A stretch of DNA of 64,000 nucleotides from Ypsolopha sequella (Eukaryota > Arthropoda > Insecta > Lepidoptera > Ypsolophidae): contig OW203989.1 in the NCBI GenBank assembly GCA_934047225.1, positions 7,229,977 to 7,293,976 on the forward strand, in the 5' to 3' direction. The notes beneath the pieces are model-generated. The model worked only from the letters and a program-made list of their open reading frames with translations. It was not told where the DNA came from and did not search any database. Of this stretch, positions 11,266-24,352 are shown one piece after another. The position numbers were made by a program, and so were the translations under genes. Numbering within the stretch: the first letter of the stretch is position 1; each line of letters begins with the position of its first letter.

Positions 11266-11310
11266 ATTGCGCGAACTGTACAGTTCATATTAAATTGTAC
11301 TAAAGGTCAT

Positions 11311-11440
11311 TTTTAGGGTTCCAAACGGAACCCTATTAATAAGCCTCCGCTGTCTATCTATCTGTCCATCTGTCACAGGGGTCCACAGCTTCAGCCATAA
11401 TAGGTAGCCAGTTGAAAATTTTCAGAATACGTATTACTAT
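11311..11440 (+). repeat. Family A fragment
   Basis: TTTTAGGGTTCC start, CCCTATTAATAAGCCTCCGC, short GTCTATCTATCTGTCC microsatellite, then CAGTTGAAAATTTTCA. Truncated distally. Confidence 0.65.
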
Positions 11441-11879
11441 GGAATTATTAAATTCAAATTAAAAAATTTAAACCCAAGAGGGTACAAAAATCCTCTTAAA
11501 AAGTAGCAATTTTTTAACATCATAGTTTTAACGTATGTCTCTTACTTTATTAAGTTATAGAATGTGAAGTATAGTCTGTAGTAACGGTGTAGACACACAT
11601 ACTGAGTTTTTTCCTTATTGCCATTGCAATAAAGACGAAATGTGGTAAATTTGCCCAGTTTTTTAATACACTCATAGACTCAAGCATTATAAAAGCAATT
11701 TTGTGAAGAAAATTCAAGAATTAAATTATTTGTAAAATGTATTCCACCAAAAAATTGTTCACGTAAAATAGGTTGCTAAGACTCACAAGTTTAAAAGTTT
11801 AAAAAATTTCAAATCTCATTTAAAGCCAAGCCCCCAACTCTACAAGGCATAACTCTACAAGCCCTCTACTTTACAAACC

Positions 11880-12245
11880 CTACATCTTGGATTTAATTTC
11901 TTTTTGTAAGGACATTTTATATACAGACCTTTAGAGGTTGGAGGGTGGAAGTAACAGATTTTTAAAAATATTCGTTGTTTGTGTGCAAATTTTAGCCTGC
12001 ATACAAAATTTCAGCTTTTTAGGAGTTTAGGAAGTTTGGAATAGAAATAGTTGTACTATGTTGGTAATACAGAACCGGTCCCCCTTTGAGGAGTTTGGAG
12101 GGTGAAAATTACAGTCTCTTTTACTTGTGCGCTTGTTCTAGCCTGGTGGCTAGGCTTTCAGCTTTCTGGGAGTTCAGGAAGCACCCTAGAGGTTTTGATA
12201 ATCATGAGTGAGTCAGTGAGTCAGTGACAAAATCGACTTATTTCA
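11880..12245. repeat. Probable interspersed repeat with GTGAGTCA end
   Basis: Contains paired similar blocks (GGAGGGTGGAAGT and GGAGGGTGAAAAT; TTTCAGCTTTTTAGGAGTT and TTTCAGCTTTCTGGGAGTT), so it looks like an old internal duplication of about 150-170 bases. It ends with GAGTGAGTCAGTGAGTCAGTGAC. Class unknown. Confidence 0.45.
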
Positions 12246-12650
12246 GGCATGATTAAAATTCAAAGCATAAAAGCTAGTATTATCTAGACCGAAGCTATGT
12301 TTGAGGGTTTGAAAATACGACGAAGAGTAAATGTGCGTATTTGCATATTAAAAGTGGCATAATTCATAAACGCTACCTGATACCTTATTATTTTAATGCT
12401 TATTAATTGGACCCTGCTCCACTCTCTGATAGCAAAGTCTACACAGAATTAAATGTTTTTCTTTTTTTTCAAAACTTTTTTTGCTTTCTTTAAAAATGTC
12501 AAATTTCAAATAGTTTATTTTGCAAAGCAGGTATATATAAAACACTTGTTATACGTCAAATTTAATCTAATAAAAATATATGTAATAAAATAATAAATGT
12601 ACATGAACTAAATTAAAGGTTTATTTAATTTATGTAGCAAAATATAGGTA
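12246..12650. other. Anonymous AT-rich DNA
   Basis: No signal beyond low complexity. Confidence 0.5.
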
Positions 12651-12670
12651 TATATATATATATATATATA

Positions 12671-12937
12671 TACAACGTGTAACAGAAAGGTGTAACCATA
12701 TTTGAAGAGCTTATTCAGTCAATGGTATAGAACAACTTTTACTATGGAACAAATCCTTCATCTCGAAAAAAAAAATTTACTGTTTCATAGAAAAATGCAG
12801 TGCTGCTCGGCCGAAAAGTATGGAAGGGCAGATATTTTTTTTGAGATTTCGGTGTTGGCTCCACAATAAAAGTTGTTCTATACCATTGACTGAATAAGCT
12901 CTTCAAATATGGCTACACCTTTCTGTTACACATTGTA
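12671..12937. mobile_element. TA-flanked hairpin MITE, copy 1
   Basis: Arms of about 75 bases are almost identical in inverted order. They start CAACGTGTAACAGAAAGG and contain AGTCAATGGTATAGAACAAC. Flanking TA on both sides fits a Tc1/mariner-type target. A second copy lies at 56978-57217. A TA microsatellite at 12649-12670 adjoins the left end and may have been the landing site. Confidence 0.85.
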
Positions 12938-13139
12938 TATAGAATATATACGATTAAAATGATAAGTAAAATATATATTATACATGGTGAAATCCAATCA
13001 ACCGCCCGAACCCATACCGGAGACTCGGCCAGGGACCAGGAACAATGTCTGACTTTGGGTAGAATGTATCCTAGACGGTATAGCGGATCGGCCTTCACAG
13101 TTTACCCGAATCAGATGGATTTTTTTTGCAATCTGTAGA
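12938..13139. other. Anonymous DNA between MITE and LINE tail
   Basis: Moderately GC-rich stretch at 12990-13090, not recognised. It could be further LINE sequence that has decayed. Confidence 0.35.
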
Positions 13140-13487
13140 CATCTTCAAAGTGGGATAAATTTCTGCGGTATAAAGATGTGCTTAACCGCCACATGAAGAA
13201 ATGTGCAATAGACCCAGCACAATGGGAAACACTGGCAGCAGACAGACCACATTGGAGGCAGGCTGTGAACACTAAGGTGTATGCTTTCGAGTCGATTAGA
13301 CGCGCTGAGCTCGACACAAAACGAGACCAGCTTAAGGCCCGACCACCAGTGGCCATCAATTATAATATAGTTGGAGGGGTGCTGACGTGCAGTGAGTGTG
13401 GTGTGCAGTGAATGTGGTCGCACGTTCACTGCAAAAATCGGCTACGTCAGCCACGTGAGGGCTTATCAACGCCGTTCTCAGCAGTGA
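13140..13487 (+). pseudogene. CR1-like LINE C-terminal fragment
   Basis: The frame gives [20 protein letters not shown], then [13 protein letters not shown], then a basic stretch and a C-terminal zinc-finger-like tail ([25 protein letters not shown], stop at 13485-13487). This order matches the end of CR1-type LINE proteins that I know from invertebrates. A 16-base direct duplication (13388-13403 and 13404-13419) shifts the frame within the zinc-binding motif, and the last expected histidine is tyrosine. The reverse transcriptase core is missing. Confidence 0.8.
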
Positions 13488-13490
13488 CAG

Positions 13491-15879
13491 TCGCTGTGAC
13501 CGAAAACGGCCTTGAAGAATTGATTGATGGGATAAATTAGAGATGCTTCCTATTTCGCAAGTAAGATTTATACATTTGACATCTCCTATAAAATGTGAAC
13601 CTCACCATACAGTTCTAAGCCCAGAATCAACTCGGTCACTCTCCACACCCTGGGACGACGGTCTAATACTCCCGTAGGTAGCGAGGGAAAAATTTATTGT
13701 AACAATAAGTAGACGCTTCCAGTTGGACCTCCTCCGACTTAAACAGGGGAAACGTGGGTTTACGGGACAATGAAATATTTTATTATGTTTTTTATTTTTC
13801 TGGGAAATGAAAAGCTCTGTTTATTACCACTTATGTACGTAATAAAACTGTTTTGATGCAACATGGACGCGGATATTATCATAGTTGCATCATGCCTCTA
13901 AGGTTTCGCAAATTGCAACCCTTACAATGTTGTTTAAGCTTTGTTCAAGCATATAAAAGTATTATAAACTGAGACTGCAGTTACAAAAAAAAAATACAAT
14001 AACAAAATGTTAGTCTGCGAAGAGAAATCGGAGCTGTAAAGTTTCAACGACATTTAAGCTTACTCTGAGCATGAAATAGCAGATAACAACGAATTAAATT
14101 TGGATGAAATAAGACCATCTAAGTTTAATAACTAATGTACGGTTGCCCACACGTCATCCAACCCATTGGAAATTCTAATTGCGCCAAGCAAAAGGATATA
14201 TACATAAATCTTATTTAAATAAATAGCCTAAACTACAGACGACTGTACCTAACCCATCTAATTTCACAAGGAGCGATCGTGCTCCTTATCTATTGTTCTT
14301 CAACTTATGAAAAATCAAGAACTGAATGGGTTAAGTAAATAATTGTACTATCATGTAGTAGACGCTAGGGATTTAGGGATACAAACGTAATTTTACTCTG
14401 TGTTTTGATTTAACGAACCGATGTAGAGTTGTGGCGTATTGGTTAGTTTCCATGACGACCGTCGACCACTTGATTGGAAGCAGTGTGATTGTTTTCCTCG
14501 CTACGAAGCTGTATCGATTATTATCATTCCATATGAGCAGTAGTCGAAATCCAATGGAAATTCTTTGTCCTAAGAATTTATCCACACTGACTTTTATTAC
14601 ACAGTTTAGTTGTTTCGTTAAGAAAACATTTTTCTAAAAATTAAGGGTTAAAAAAAAACATTATTGTCAAACATTATTGCAAACAATTATATTAGAATAA
14701 AGTGTACGTCGATAGGTTATAGGCGATCCGCAAATGGCACGTTAAAACTTGGCTAATTTGCAAACCTGAACTCAGTATCGTGTTGGCACCAGCGCAAGGT
14801 GGACGTCGCACGGGACGACGCCCAGTAAGTTATAGGTCTTGTCTCTTTTTCGCTCGCAATAATTATGACTGCCACTTGTCAATATGACATTGCAATACTA
14901 CGTAATTTACTAAAGTCATTTATGTTGTGTGCCGTTTTAGAAGTTCAAATAATGTGTAGGTAACCTATCTTCACTTTCTTCTAAAATCATTGATTGCAAG
15001 CAACGTAATGTAATTTGGTCGTCTTTAAACATCGATATGCTATTTTTTTTTGCTTTTTGGAATAAATATATCAATTTTAGTATGTAAATTAAATAATAAA
15101 TTATTTCGTACTTTGGAATCGATTTTATAAGTACTTTATTACACTAACAGGAATCGACACCATCCTTTTAAGGTTGAATGGTTGGCACTTTGAGACTTCA
15201 GGATGCGTTTTTTCATATGTCTATGGAAATGTGTGATGATGACGTCACTGAAGGCCAAATTAAAGAAGTCGCATTTTTTAAATTTAATAAAGGATGTACA
15301 CGCTTATTTTATAATCTTTTTACTCAAAACAAGTCAGAAAAGCTTTTCCTTGAAACGGTTTTTCAATATTAAATATTGGCGAAAAAAAGAGGCCAATTCA
15401 ACATCCATATATAAAGTCAGTGCGATGACTTTGCCCTTCTTATCTTATCATTTTTATAAATTGTGGGCAATAAATGTTTCTAGCATTTCATAAAAATCCT
15501 ATGAAATCTTACCCCAAGCTCCCCCCCTCTACGTGATCTGGAAACAACAGCTGTCCGCTACAGCTCAAGACAAAGTCGACGCGTCTGTGGAGAATAGTCC
15601 ACTTCTCATCCGCCAGCGCTTCCATGTTACCGTTGTTTTTTGTTGATAATAAGGAGCTACGAAGCTTTCTAGAATGAGTACATTAATTTCTCAAAGGAAC
15701 AGCTTCCGCTACAACAAAAATATAGCGTCTAGAAATGTATTTCCGAGGGTGTCAGAGTTGTTTCCGACTGTAGATTGTCATTTCAACAGTCAACTTTCTT
15801 GCTCTTTGTTCTAACGGTGGTTTGAGTATTACTTACCAATTGAAATAAAATTAAATACTATATTCGAAAAGCGTTGGAA
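13491..15879. other. Anonymous DNA, 2.4 kb
   Basis: No named repeat and no convincing gene. Small GC-richer patches at 13600-13760, 14770-14830 and 15520-15620 have no splice signals or open frame I can support. Frames of up to 96 codons near 15178-15493 overlap each other and carry no motif. Confidence 0.45.
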
Positions 15880-16020
15880 TGGAAACCACGCGACAACGCG
15901 AAGGCCTGAAGAACGTTGCTGGTAGCAGCTAGATGAGGATGACGCAGTACCACCAATAGTGGAGAAATATTAGAGAGGCCTATTTCCAGCAGTGGACGAA
16001 CACAGGCTGATGGATGGATG
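15880..16020 (+). pseudogene. LINE 3' end, RTE-like
   Basis: Contains the AGAGAGGCCTATTTCCAGCA block followed by GTGGACGAACACAGGCTGATGG and a short GGAT repeat. This is the usual terminal segment of a LINE family common in insects, whose protein ends near ERPISSSG. The upstream part is broken by stops. Confidence 0.65.
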
Positions 16021-17738
16021 GATTATATATTATTCTTACTTTTAATTTTTATTTATGTATCACACTGGACAAAATGGACAAATGAGCGTGTCGTATTCAG
16101 CCTCAGTAGTCGTGGAACTACCGGTAGACAAGGAATCAGGGACGCTGACGGGGTTTCATCCATTTTCAAATGGTTGCAATTTTCTAACTTATTGGCCAAT
16201 TTCTCTGATTTTAGTTTCTTACGACAGGTTTGTTGACATTCTGCACATAATTTTCCGGTTTTTGGTTTGAAATTTTTGGTTCAATTTGTATCGTGAATTT
16301 TAGGTCGGGGCATTTAAAATTTTTGAGTTCAGATGTTGTTATTATTTTCTGTTAGTGCTTCTGGCACTTAAAAATTGGTATAATTAGAGAGATTTTGTTC
16401 TGTTAATTACAGAGCATTTTGTTTTTTGCAATCAAACCTGTTGTTCACGAGATATTTAAGTTTTAGCGGAGCAACTTGGAAATTTTCGGCGCAAAAACCC
16501 CGTCACGCAGACAAATCCTAGTTCAGGCGACTGAAGTGAGTTGTCAACATTCGTACAGTAGAGCCACTGAGTGATGGCGCCTATGACGTTTAAATGCCTA
16601 CAAAGTATCGTAATTATTTATAAGCATGTGTGAATTTAAAAATGTAATACTTAATTGTTGATAGTGATGTACTACTTGTTTCGGTTATTATTTTTCGATT
16701 TGAATGTTGCTTTATTGTGCAATAGAATTCGTATAGAAACAAAGATTTTTTTTTAAAAAGGTGTCTCATTTTTTATAGGTCGTGTTTGAGGTCGCCAAGT
16801 TAAGCAATAATATTTAATTAAAAACAAAACAATTACGAAGTTAAACTAAACGAAAATAAATGATAGTAAAATAATTTTTCGATTTAGATATTTAAACATC
16901 TCTTGGGGGCCCCGGGGCACTACACCGCATAGCCCTCCGATAGCTACGCCACTGGTTTTGGCACATTTTCCTTTTGTATCATTATGTTGAATGTTGAATG
17001 ACGTGTCTAATGTTGAGTAAACTCACACTTGATTTTTATTTTTAACCGAAATTTGAAATGTACTTCATCACTAAATGCAGCCGTCATAAGTGCCATCACT
17101 TAGTGGCCCTACCTTAGTACTGTTGTTGGAAGGGGACTAAGTGACTCAATCACCTGACACCTGATTTGCTGGGATTAGTTGGTTTGTGAGATAGTGGTAT
17201 GCCAAAAGTACATTGAAACCTAACGGTCGATTTTCGCGAAACGTGCAAGATAATGTCAAAAAATTTACAATAGTAGCAGCGAATAAAGCTTTATTACTAA
17301 AGTTTCAGTAGAGAAATTTCTCTTAAGAAATATTACTTTTCTCGGGAAACTTCCCGAATTCTTTAACTTGTCAGCATTTCAGAAATTCCTTTTCGTCACA
17401 CGGTAATTTACTTTAGATTGTTTAGTGACACGTAGTACTTTTCATTACATGTTTAATGTATACATAAAAATCTCAAATGTATTAATTAAATGTATATTCT
17501 TAAAATTTTGTAGGTATCTTTGTTAATTACACGAAGTTTGTTTCAATATAGGTATGTAAACATTTTTTTCTTTGTTATTTTATGTTAGCCTAAGTGTGAA
17601 ATTATTCTGATTGCCCCCATTATGTTACAGATTTATATTATGTTAAAGTACCTTAGGTATTAAACTTGTAAGTAACCGTCAAATAGCTAGATCATAATTG
17701 TGTAATTTTATGATATCATTGTAGCCGATTCTGAAGGC
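16021..17738. other. Anonymous AT-rich DNA with a hAT-like end
   Basis: Positions 16895-16954 hold a GC-rich block ending GCTACGCCACTG, which on the minus strand reads CAGTGGCGTAGC and resembles a hAT terminus without a visible partner. The remainder shows nothing. Confidence 0.4.
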
Positions 17739-17979
17739 TTTAATTTTAGTTTTATTGCTGTCAAAACTAAAATTTCTTTCCTGCAAAATAGTCCTTAGGT
17801 AAGATAATGTTTATTTTGCGAAATCCATCGCTATGAATACTCTAAATATTATTTGTTTCTGATTGATATTTTCTAGTTTATAATGCACTCTAATAATATT
17901 TAGTCCTTAGGTGTTAAAAACACAAGCTAAATTACTTTGGAAAAAAATTCGTTTTGACGGCACTAAAACTAAAATTAAA
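17739..17979. mobile_element. MITE with TTTAATTTTAG ends, copy 1
   Basis: Inverted ends of about 30 bases (TTTAATTTTAGTTTTA then TGC and GTCAAAAC) bound 241 bases. The subterminal block CCTTAGG occurs on both sides. A fragment matching the right-hand half recurs at 48222-48318. No coding capacity. Confidence 0.65.
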
Positions 17980-18044
17980 TTAAATAAAGACAACTATCAC
18001 AATAAATCAAATGTACCCGGGCTCTTAATTTTGTCGTTACATAC

Positions 18045-18145
18045 AGTATCACATAGGATTATAGGAAATGACCTTTAAGTCAAGGTCAACAAAAGGCCTT
18101 AGAGAGGCCTGTTCACAAGAATTAGGACCATGATGATGATGAAAC
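18045..18145 (+). repeat. LINE tail fragment with ATG microsatellite
   Basis: AGAGAGGCCTGTTCACAAGAATT followed by GACCATGATGATGATGA. It resembles the terminal block at 15970-16020 and is too short to classify further. Confidence 0.4.
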
Positions 18146-18494
18146 TGCAAAAACTAAGCTGACATGTCAAAAAGAGAATGGCGACCTGTCACGACCTACG
18201 TAACCAATCAAGTTGTCACTTTACCTTATTAATATACGAAAGCAAATGAATAATTATAAATAATACCTGGAAAATCGAAAATAAGCGGCTGTAAAAATTG
18301 AGATTCTGAGAACATATTTGCCATTAAAAAAAATCTGTTTCTCAAATTTTGGCGCTGTTGCAAACACAGAAACGCGGGAAAACTGTATAAAATACCTAAG
18401 TTTCTAAAATCACTCGGTGAACTTTAAAAGCAAGCATAGCTTTTTTGTCTCATATATATAGTTAGTTAATCGCTACCGAGTGTGTGACAGACGA

Positions 18495-18545
18495 CGGCTA
18501 TGGACGTCCAGGCAGACCAAAAAGACGATGGTGAGGTCTCCACAC
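18495..18545 (+). pseudogene. LINE coding fragment, part 1
   Basis: Reads GYGRPGRPKRRW, a basic motif found just before the C-terminus of several LINE proteins. The expected downstream block appears only at 19190-19285, so about 650 bases may have inserted between them. Confidence 0.45.
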
Positions 18546-19189
18546 GTTTCCATTCATTTTTACCGGGGTGGTCAGAAGTAGAGTTGCGCAGATTAAATCC
18601 TTGGAAGGAACAGAGATTTTAAATCTCTTTGTTCAGAATAAATCACTTTTATAAATCTTTAAATCTCAAATAACTCCGTAAACGAAAAGATAAATTTTGA
18701 ACCACTGCATCACTATCACGGTTCACTTTGAGCGGCTTTGATTGAAGCATAAGATGTAAAGTAAAACACATTTATACATAGTGTTTGAAAAAGTAAAGAG
18801 AATAATCGGTAAGTCAATAATAATTATTCAATAATAATTTCATTTTCCATTAATTCATTAATTATTAATGAATTAGTGCAAAATGAAATTGATTTATTTA
18901 CTTTGGCAAAAAAAAAGGCAGAAGAATTATGTAGTTCCCGATGCGGGGTATAACGTACATTCAATCGATCATTGCTTTACGAACGCGCAAATTTTTTTTA
19001 ATCATTGTACGTTTTCTTTTGTTACGTCTAATCCTGCAACAGTCATCTCAACCTACATCTTTTTATGCTTCCATCAATCTTAAATGAACCGTAGTTTCGA
19101 TGATTTAAATATGTATTTGGAAAACGTATGATTCACTGATTAAATCACTCTTTCTGAAGGATTTACATCTTTTTTACCAATCACTCCTG
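18546..19189. mobile_element. Possible insertion within a LINE tail
   Basis: The stretch separates two blocks that are normally adjacent in LINE tails. Its outer parts carry loosely inverted TTAAATCCTT and AAGGATTTACATC words. No exact target duplication was found, so this is weak. Confidence 0.3.
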
Positions 19190-19285
19190 AGTTACACATG
19201 TCTAGCCAGAAGAAGCGCAAGACCGTGATATCAGCAAGGAGAGGCCTTTGCCCAGCAGTGGGACACATAACAGGCTACATGAAAA
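19190..19285 (+). pseudogene. LINE coding fragment, part 2
   Basis: AGAGGCCTTTGCCCAGCAGT followed by GGGACACATAACAGGCT is the standard terminal block of these LINEs. It pairs in order and strand with 18495-18545. Confidence 0.55.
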
Positions 19286-20842
19286 AAGTTAGTCTCCTCA
19301 GCTAACCAATAAACAAATAATAAATAAAATGACAAGTAAGGCGATAACTGCAAAACTTACTTAAATCTTTCTTAGCTTTTTTTTCATCTGAAAGTTGCGC
19401 TTGGAACTGTGAAAGTTACCAACAATAAACTATTTAAACAATTATTAAGCGAAAATTTTACGGAGGACAAAAATGTGTTTTTCCTAAAATTGCGAAGCTT
19501 CCATCAAGATTAAAGTGGCTTAGCCAGCGTCTGTGATAACAGGTTTACTTTAATTCAATTCCCTTGATCCTCTTAAGCTTCTGAAAATGAAATCATTACA
19601 AAAATGGAAAACAAAAACATTAAACTTTCGCTTATTTATTTAACAGCTTATTTTAAAATGGTGTAAATTACGATCGCAGTTTTGCATACAAATGAATTCA
19701 TGAATAATAAGCATATAACAAAAGCTTAAATAATAAACATAATTAGCAGTGATAAAATTCACAGTTGGCATTGGGCAGATAATTAGATTTTGTTATGGAC
19801 TAAAAAGATATGCGTAAATAATTTGCTTCTGAAGACGGTTTCATAAAACCCACATGATTATTTTTTTCCCCTCTTTAGGGATTAATATGAAAGCGTCTTC
19901 ACGTCGATAAATTTGTTTTTTTTTACGGAGTCGTAAAAGTAGTAATTTTGAGTTAAAGGCGTTTGGAGCTCAAGTTCAAATATTTCAAAATATTAATAAA
20001 ATGAGGCTTAGTAAAAAAAATACTCATTTTAGTGCATTTCTAGAGAAGCAAGGCATACTGCACTACTGTTCGTGCCCTATTTTCTAATATATGTTTACAG
20101 CTAACTATTCCCGGCCATAGTTTTGGAAACTGATCTCGGAACTCCAATTAAACTTAATCGATCTATTTCCAGGTGAAGCTTGCAAAGCCTGAAATATTTA
20201 GGGTGGGTAGTTGTGAATACTTATAGAATACCTGTATGTACCTGTAAAGATCTGGAATGAGCTTTCGACAAACTTCAGCGGAAAAATATTTTGGACAATA
20301 ATTTTCTCGCAGCCCCTGTATTACGACTTTAGTCATTCCATTATAAAACATTGGTACCTTTAAAAATATTAACTCCCTTAAAAAATCTTCTTACTAGCAG
20401 TAAAAACTGCATCCAACCCCGATAAGTGTTTATAAAGTCATAATATAAGCGAATATGATCACTGCTTAGTCACTGTACACAGGCAAAAATAATCACTGTT
20501 GATGGAGTTGCGCCAAACATACTTTCGCGTTTGGACAATTTAGCATATTAAATCAAAAATTTTTTAACAAATAAAATTGGTGTAGTTCACTACATTATAA
20601 TTTTTCAGATTTGATATTTGATCATATTTGATCACAATCATCGACGAAAAAAAAAATTGGAGAAATCACGAAAAACGTAATTTGGCGTTGCAACTAGAAA
20701 AAAAAAAATGTTCCAAATTGTTCTTTTTTTAGCGTGAAGAGATCAAAGTACTTTATTTATATAATATTTTAATATTTTTTTATCAATGTTGATGATGATG
20801 GTGATTCTTCGCCTAGATCAGTATCCTTAGCCTAGACGAAAA
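19286..20842. other. Anonymous AT-rich DNA, 1.5 kb
   Basis: No recognisable gene, RNA or repeat. The minus frame at 20163-20351 has no motif. Confidence 0.5.
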
Positions 20843-20883
20843 CTGTCTGAATCTGCTGAAACTGGTCAGCTATCCCGATCAGT
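20843..20883. mobile_element. Fragment of the 57.4-kb hairpin MITE
   Basis: AATCTGCTGAAACTGGTCAG followed by a CCCGATCA block matches one arm of the element at 57349-57562. Confidence 0.55.
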
Positions 20884-22084
20884 ATTTATTATTGGCAGAA
20901 TAATACTGGCAAGTTATTGACATACAAGATACTGGCACACAAAGAATTTAAAAAAAAGATGCTGGCCACTTCACGCCGCGCAGCTTTACAGTTTGGGGGG
21001 AAAACATGGCGAATTTTTCAGAAATTTTTAATAACTACTCCATCTGAAAGGTACATATTATCGTTCGTACCAAATAAAAAATGGTTTTTCTAACCTTTGG
21101 AATGTAAGCTTTCGACTAAACTTCTTCTTCTAAACTAGCTTCATTCCTCGGGTAAGAAATAGCGTCTTTTTTATTCGGCACGAAATACACTATTCTATTT
21201 TTATTTGGGTTAATAGAAATTCCGTCAACTATGTTGTTAAGAATCATGACAAACATGTAATAGACAACTTAATCCCTAGAGTCAGCTTAAGTGAAAGAGA
21301 TTCATTAAAAGCAATTGCATTTGGAATTAGCATTTCCAACTGGGATTACTTAGTTTTAAGCAAGATTGACACATGGAGCTTAGGATGCATTCTCCTTTGA
21401 CTTTGGTTGTGAAACTTGTCTATACCATAGACTAAATATTAATACGTATAGACTGCCAACTCCCATACATCAAGGCCTATCGAATTTTTTACGCGCCCTT
21501 AAGACACTTACTAGGAGGTGTTTGGCTGCAATTAAACTGTCATGGTTACCAAGTAAACATGTGGCTGTAAAAGCTTTGCTTAGAAAAACTAGATGGCGCT
21601 AAGTTGGCAACACTAACAGTGAATATTTCAGCGCCATCTATTATTGAAGTGGGAATTATTTTCATATTATGTGATATTGCTGTGCCACTAGCCTCACCAA
21701 TCAGTCTTTTTTAGCATCGTTTTTGTTAGAGGATTTAACAACACCATCTAACTGATGTATGGGAACTGCTTGTCTGCTAGTCTATACGTAGTAACTCTTA
21801 ATCTATGTCTATACATACACAAATTTGATATTTTCAACTAATTTAAACATCGATGAATGTTGTAGTAATATTGAATAGTCTTTGCAAAACAATATGCAAT
21901 AATAATCAACATAAATCTAATCGTGACCTAGATCTATCTTACAGAATAAGGGAGTTAGATAAATAAGATTGACAAAAATGTACGTCACGCTGAAGACATA
22001 CGGTCTAAATATTATAAGACCACATTACAAACTAGAATAGGTCAATTAGAACCAAATTTCATATAGGAAAAATATTTGAAAAAT
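20884..22084. other. Anonymous DNA
   Basis: AGATGGCGCT at 21591 and AGCGCCATCT at 21632 form a small hairpin, a motif I have seen in lepidopteran repeats. Nothing else can be supported. Confidence 0.4.
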
Positions 22085-22165
22085 ATCTCTCGCGCCAGGT
22101 TCGAAATTACAATCTCTTGATTTCACGACAAGCGCGTATCCGACTGCGCCACCGAGATATCCTAG
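22085..22165 (-). mobile_element. tRNA-derived SINE head, second family
   Basis: On the minus strand an A-box-like TGGCGCAGTCGG (22140-22151) is followed by a weakened B box ATTTCGAACC near 22098-22108. The cloverleaf is not intact, so it is not a tRNA gene. The body is not delimited. Confidence 0.45.
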
Positions 22166-23646
22166 ACCGTTGAATTTTTTCAGCATACCTGTGCACAAAA
22201 TGTTTGTACACCGAGAAATTATCAGAAAACACTGAACTATATGTGACGTCTATATTTATTGTTCAGTTTACTTGAACAATCTAATGTATACAATAATTCA
22301 AGTTAACATAACATAATTCTGTTTTTGTTAACCAGGTATTTTTTACAAAACTATCTGGTAGTATTGTAAAAATATTTATTCTCCGTGTAACTACTTGATA
22401 TAAGTACCAGCCAGTAATGTACATACTACAACCTCACAAGGGTTCTGGACCTGGTTTCGAACCTGATGCGACTTCTCGCTTGTCGTGAAAGAGTTGAGTC
22501 GTTTAATTGATTTTTTCAAGTTTGTAAGGCACTTAATAATAAGCGATGGATTTCGCTAAAAATACATACACTCTCTTAAAACTGTAAATCCATTTTACAC
22601 AATGTTTTGGGATGTACTATGTTACATAAACATTTAATAACAACACAATGCGTTAGCTTTGAACGCGGGTTGTTCACTGAAATTCACTTAATTAATCCAT
22701 AAACTGTGTTCTACAGTTTGTTTTACACACAGCTTCTAAACAAAAGGACAATGGATCCCCAGAGCCTTGAACTTTCTGATTTACTGATTTTGAATAGCGC
22801 CGGGGGTTATTGAATTATGAATGTTATGTAAGTATAATAAAGACAGACGTAGCTGCCATATAAATATTTTGTACTATTGTTTCATTATCGTTAAAAAACG
22901 AAGTACTTAAGTGTACCTCGAAATTCCACTTTTTTCGTATTTCTTATTGTAATAGCGGAAATACTTTAAAGCTCAAATAAAAAATTAAAAAAAATATTGG
23001 ACTACATCTTCTTTCTGCCCTCGCATTTGATCCAAAGTTTTACAAAATTTCGCATTAAATTATTTTGTAATTTTTTTTTATTTAAGTTTTATGTAAAAAT
23101 TATGCAAATATTCGTCACTTAATATGCCTAAAATTAAATTAAAGCTTTGTAAATTCATATATTTTTTTTTATTTAAACCATTTTTATCAGAGTTTTTTTT
23201 CATACTACTTCGGAACACAGCATTATTTTTAATGAATTGCTCACATAAGGCTATATAAAAAAAAACACAGTAAAAATATATATTTTTTTCTTCCATACGT
23301 TTTGTGAAAGTTAGAATGAAATGGGGAGGCAGAAAATGTGGTCCAATTTTATAATTTTTTACCTGGGCTTTTTATAGATCGCTTAAAAGTAATTCCACTA
23401 TTACAATATGAAATTCAACAAAGTGGAATTTCAAGCCAACCTAATACTCAGCTACATGATCCAGCAAAACTTCGACATACTGGGCATAAATACAAAGATT
23501 TTATACATTGTTAAGAAGAAAACACTTCCACAAATAATAACTGCTCGCCCAACAGAATTTGGCCAGTGGCAAAGCGTTTATTAGCTATTGGTGGAGGCGA
23601 TTATTGATTGGTTCATTGGCCTTAATGTGATGGTCATGTTTTATAT
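22166..23646. other. Anonymous AT-rich DNA, 1.5 kb
   Basis: No supported gene. GGTTTCGAACC at 22453-22463 resembles a pol III B box but stands alone. A low-complexity poly-A/T tract runs from 22980 to 23290. Confidence 0.4.
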
Positions 23647-24352
23647 AACTGGCCAAGTGCGTGTCGGGCCACGCACAGTGTAGGGTTCCGTACTTGCCCT
23701 GCACAATATGTGGACTTCTTCTCCAAGTACATTTTATAAGTTTGTCGACTAATACAGATCGCGCCAAACTTCTAGTACGCTCGGAAGTTGCTTTTCCCAA
23801 GAACGGCCAATACATTTTGTTCCTGCTGATGCGAATCGCCCCGTGTTTAAAGGGGATTAAAAGTTTGGCGCGATCTGTACTCGTTAACTTGTAAAGCCTA
23901 CTTAGATGTGATAGTTTTCCTTTTTATTTCGTTATATATACTACTGCCGTGATTTTTTTACGTCTCCAAATACAACCGTTTATATGGCAGGGGGGGGACA
24001 CTTATTGACTCTAACAAAAATTAACACTTAAGCTTAATACTTCGCAAACGGAACCCTAGATCGAAAAATAGTCTTCTCATACCCCCAATATTTTTAAATT
24101 ACCTATGCAACGACTTCCCACACTAGGGGATAGACGAGAAAAAAAATCATCCCCACTTTACGTGTAGGGGAGGTACCCAACCAAAAAAAAATATTTTTTT
24201 AAATTTTATTGCTCTTTATCGGCGTGATAAATATGTATACCCATGCCAAATTAGAGCTTTCTAGTACTAATAGTCTCTAAGCTAAGCCGCGGCCAGACAG
24301 ACAGACAGACGGACATGGCGAAACTATAAAGGTTCCTTGTTGTTGACTACGG
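23647..24352 (-). repeat. Family A interspersed repeat, long copy reversed
   Basis: This is the reverse counterpart of 207-936 and keeps its full block order, including the ACAGATCGCGCCAAACTT inverted pair (23754 and 23861) and a GACAGACA microsatellite near 24294-24313. The two copies differ by scattered substitutions and small indels. Confidence 0.8.

Noticed and set aside
22451..22463. Second SINE B box
   Set aside because: GGTTTCGAACC stands alone, without an A box or body match.
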